This document shows, piece after piece, positions 62,996-64,000 of a stretch of 64,000 nt of DNA (positions are counted from its first letter, which is position 1; each line of letters starts with the position of its first letter). The stretch spans positions 186,001 to 250,000 of the forward strand of contig NZ_CP129970.2 of NCBI RefSeq assembly GCF_030503895.2, in the 5' to 3' direction. The DNA is from Marivirga arenosa (lineage in GTDB: Bacteria; Bacteroidota; Bacteroidia; Cytophagales; Cyclobacteriaceae). The position numbers were made by a program, and so were the translations under genes. The notes under the pieces were generated by a model. The model made no database searches. It saw only the letters and a list, made by a program, of their open reading frames with translations, and was not told the origin of the DNA.

Positions 62996-63355
62996 AATTG
63001 TGCAAACGCTATTATTGCGTTTATATATTATTGGCACTAATCTAACGGATTTTTTATTGTATTCATATAGGTGCTTACAACAGTTGTTTATATGCAACTT
63101 TAGGTGATAAAATATCTATTATGTAAGTCATTAGAATTCAAAAAAAAAGCTGAGCTTAAGGTTTTGGTTGTAGATGAACTGATGCAATAAATGTAATTAA
63201 AATCCTACAAGAAAGAAAATGGAAGTTTATAATGTCGGGCTAAAATGCCTTTGCCACACATAGCTGACGAAACACAAAATAGCAAAGTCAAATTACAAGC
63301 TCAATCAATAGAAACAATAAGCAAATACTTTTATAGGTAACCTTAGACTTAGTTG
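62996..63355. other. intergenic region of 360 bases between the array and mazF
   Basis: No intact gene is seen. The left end has the short hairpin next to core H. The stretch 63140-63345 has broken coding-like fragments in shifted frames (for example VLVVDELMQ and IKILQERKWKFIMSG), which may be a decayed gene. No perfect leftward TAnnTTTG box was found near core H. Confidence 0.4.
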
Positions 63356-63679
63356 TTAATCCACAAATATTTCCTTTATAATGCTTTTAATTTCTTTGAT
63401 TTCGGGTTTTGATAATCTTCCTAAAGGTTTAATTATTCTTTGCTTATCTATAGTCCGAATCTGATCGAGCACAACCCAGCCTATTTTGTTGTCGTGTTTT
63501 ACTTCTACTCGAGTGGGATAATTTTTTGAGCTTGTTGTCATAGGGGCAATCACGATCGTCCTCAGATATTTATTCATCTCATTTGGGGAGATCACTATGC
63601 AGGGTCTGGTTTTCTGAATTTTACTTCCAATTGTAGGATTCAAATTGACTAAAACGATTTCGTACTGATTTATTTCCAT
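63356..63679 (-). CDS. mazF: MazF/PemK-family toxin
   Basis: A 107-aa endoribonuclease toxin: QYEIVLVNLNPTIGSKIQKTRPCIVIS carries the conserved RPC/RPv motif, and TIVIAPMTTSS plus GWVVLDQIRTIDKQR complete the fold. The frame is intact. It cuts mRNA at short motifs. The start ATG (63677-63679) overlaps the last 10 bases of the mazE frame. With mazE apparently broken, how the toxin is kept in check is unclear. Confidence 0.9.
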   Translation of the reverse strand: MEINQYEIVLVNLNPTIGSKIQKTRPCIVISPNEMNKYLRTIVIAPMTTSSKNYPTRVEVKHDNKIGWVVLDQIRTIDKQRIIKPLGRLSKPEIKEIKSIIKEIFVD

Positions 63680-63915
63680 TCGATTAGATTTTCATCCTCG
63701 AACACATCATCAAATAGTAAATTATCATCCTTATTCTCAGACATTTCCTTAAATGCTTTTTCCCACCCTTTTCGAGGTTTTGAAATGGGTTTTATAATAA
63801 TCTACCCTTTTTCTAAAATCAAATCCACCTTATCCTTAATATTATATTTCTCCAAAATAGTCTTACTAAATCTGATGCCTTTAGAATTACCTATCTGTAC
63901 AACTGAAACCTCCAT
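63670..63915 (-). pseudogene. mazE: MazE-like antitoxin frame with premature amber stop
   Basis: Reading leftward from ATG at 63913-63915, the AbrB-type MazE N terminus MEVSVVQIGNSKGIRFSKTI is clear, but codon 38 is TAG (63802-63804). The frame continues unbroken after it through IIIKPISKPRKGWEKAF to a TAA at 63670-63672, as expected for a normal MazE of about 81 aa. One base change from a Tyr codon would explain this. It may be a nonsense mutation, a sequencing error or readthrough. The downstream half might restart at the ATG in FKEMSE. Confidence 0.8.
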
Positions 63916-63930
63916 AATCTCTTCTATTTA

Positions 63931-63947
63931 TTGTAATTACAAAGTTA
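63931..63947 (-). promoter_or_regulatory. mazEF promoter with palindromic operator candidate
   Basis: On the reverse strand TAACTTTG (63940-63947) is a perfect -7 box 24 bases before the mazE ATG. It overlaps the 12-bp perfect palindrome TTGTAATTACAA (63931-63942) at the expected transcription start, a fitting site for autorepression. Confidence 0.55.
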
Positions 63948-64000
63948 CTACTTTTTAATAGGGATAAGAAGATGAAGTTGATTTATATTTAGAATGCTCA

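Noticed and set aside
63140-63345. A hidden gene or integrase remnant in the region left of mazF
   Set aside because: Short coding-like pieces occur in shifting frames with several stops, and none shows a recognisable recombinase motif.
63356-63915. mazEF as an eighth cassette of the array
   Set aside because: No attC-like partner arms or matching core were found on its left side, and the sequence to its right is outside the window.

Overview
The window looks like chromosome of an AT-rich, gliding-type member of the Bacteroidota, probably order Cytophagales (Marivirga-like; this placement is inference). The reasons are the -7 promoter boxes of the form TAnnTTTG, the near absence of Shine-Dalgarno sequences, and families typical of the phylum: DUF2851, DUF4494, TIGR03643, a fused SpmA/SpmB protein, a beta-propeller sensor kinase and a Bacteroidota putative porin.

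Positions 1-33,700 are core chromosome: a partial Xaa-Pro aminopeptidase, a secreted subtilase, an outer-membrane barrel, tRNA-Arg(ACG), a PaaG-like isomerase, rpoN, asnS, a four-helix-bundle gene bracketed by inverted repeats, hutIG, an FAD oxidoreductase plus membrane polyferredoxin pair, an RlmL-like methyltransferase, a large propeller histidine kinase, a uridine phosphorylase, trhO, a DUF2851 gene, spmAB, miaE, a porin, lpxK, a Nif3-like protein and a coiled-coil zinc-ribbon protein.

Positions 33,700-44,250 hold one leftward chemotaxis operon, in transcription order MCP, cheW, cheD, cheY, cheB, cheA, a CheC-like phosphatase, a membrane GAF/PAS protein and cheR. It diverges from a receiver-PAS-histidine kinase and NarL-type regulator pair (44,501-46,563). 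Positions 46,600-56,100 are mixed housekeeping genes: an MFS transporter with an overlapping SerC-like aminotransferase, folK, sppA, bioB and a lipoprotein alpha-amylase.

The most unusual part is 56,130-62,995. Seven gene units, all read leftward, are separated by seven imperfect inverted repeats of 85-139 bp that behave like integron attC sites. In every unit the first 9-10 bases are the exact reverse complement of the 9-10 bases that open the repeat at its end, and this pair differs between units, as expected if each unit was once a circle closed at a shared core. The core consensus (GTTGT.../...ACAAC) is not the textbook GTTRRRY/RYYYAAC. Cargo is DUF3885, CbrC-like, HigBA toxin-antitoxin, Mrr-type restriction, barstar-like and unknown proteins. 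Start codons lie only 3-38 bases from the unit cores, leaving little or no room for promoters; HigBA alone shows its own promoter. No integrase is visible. To the right is a mazEF pair whose mazE antitoxin frame has an amber codon at position 38 while mazF is intact.
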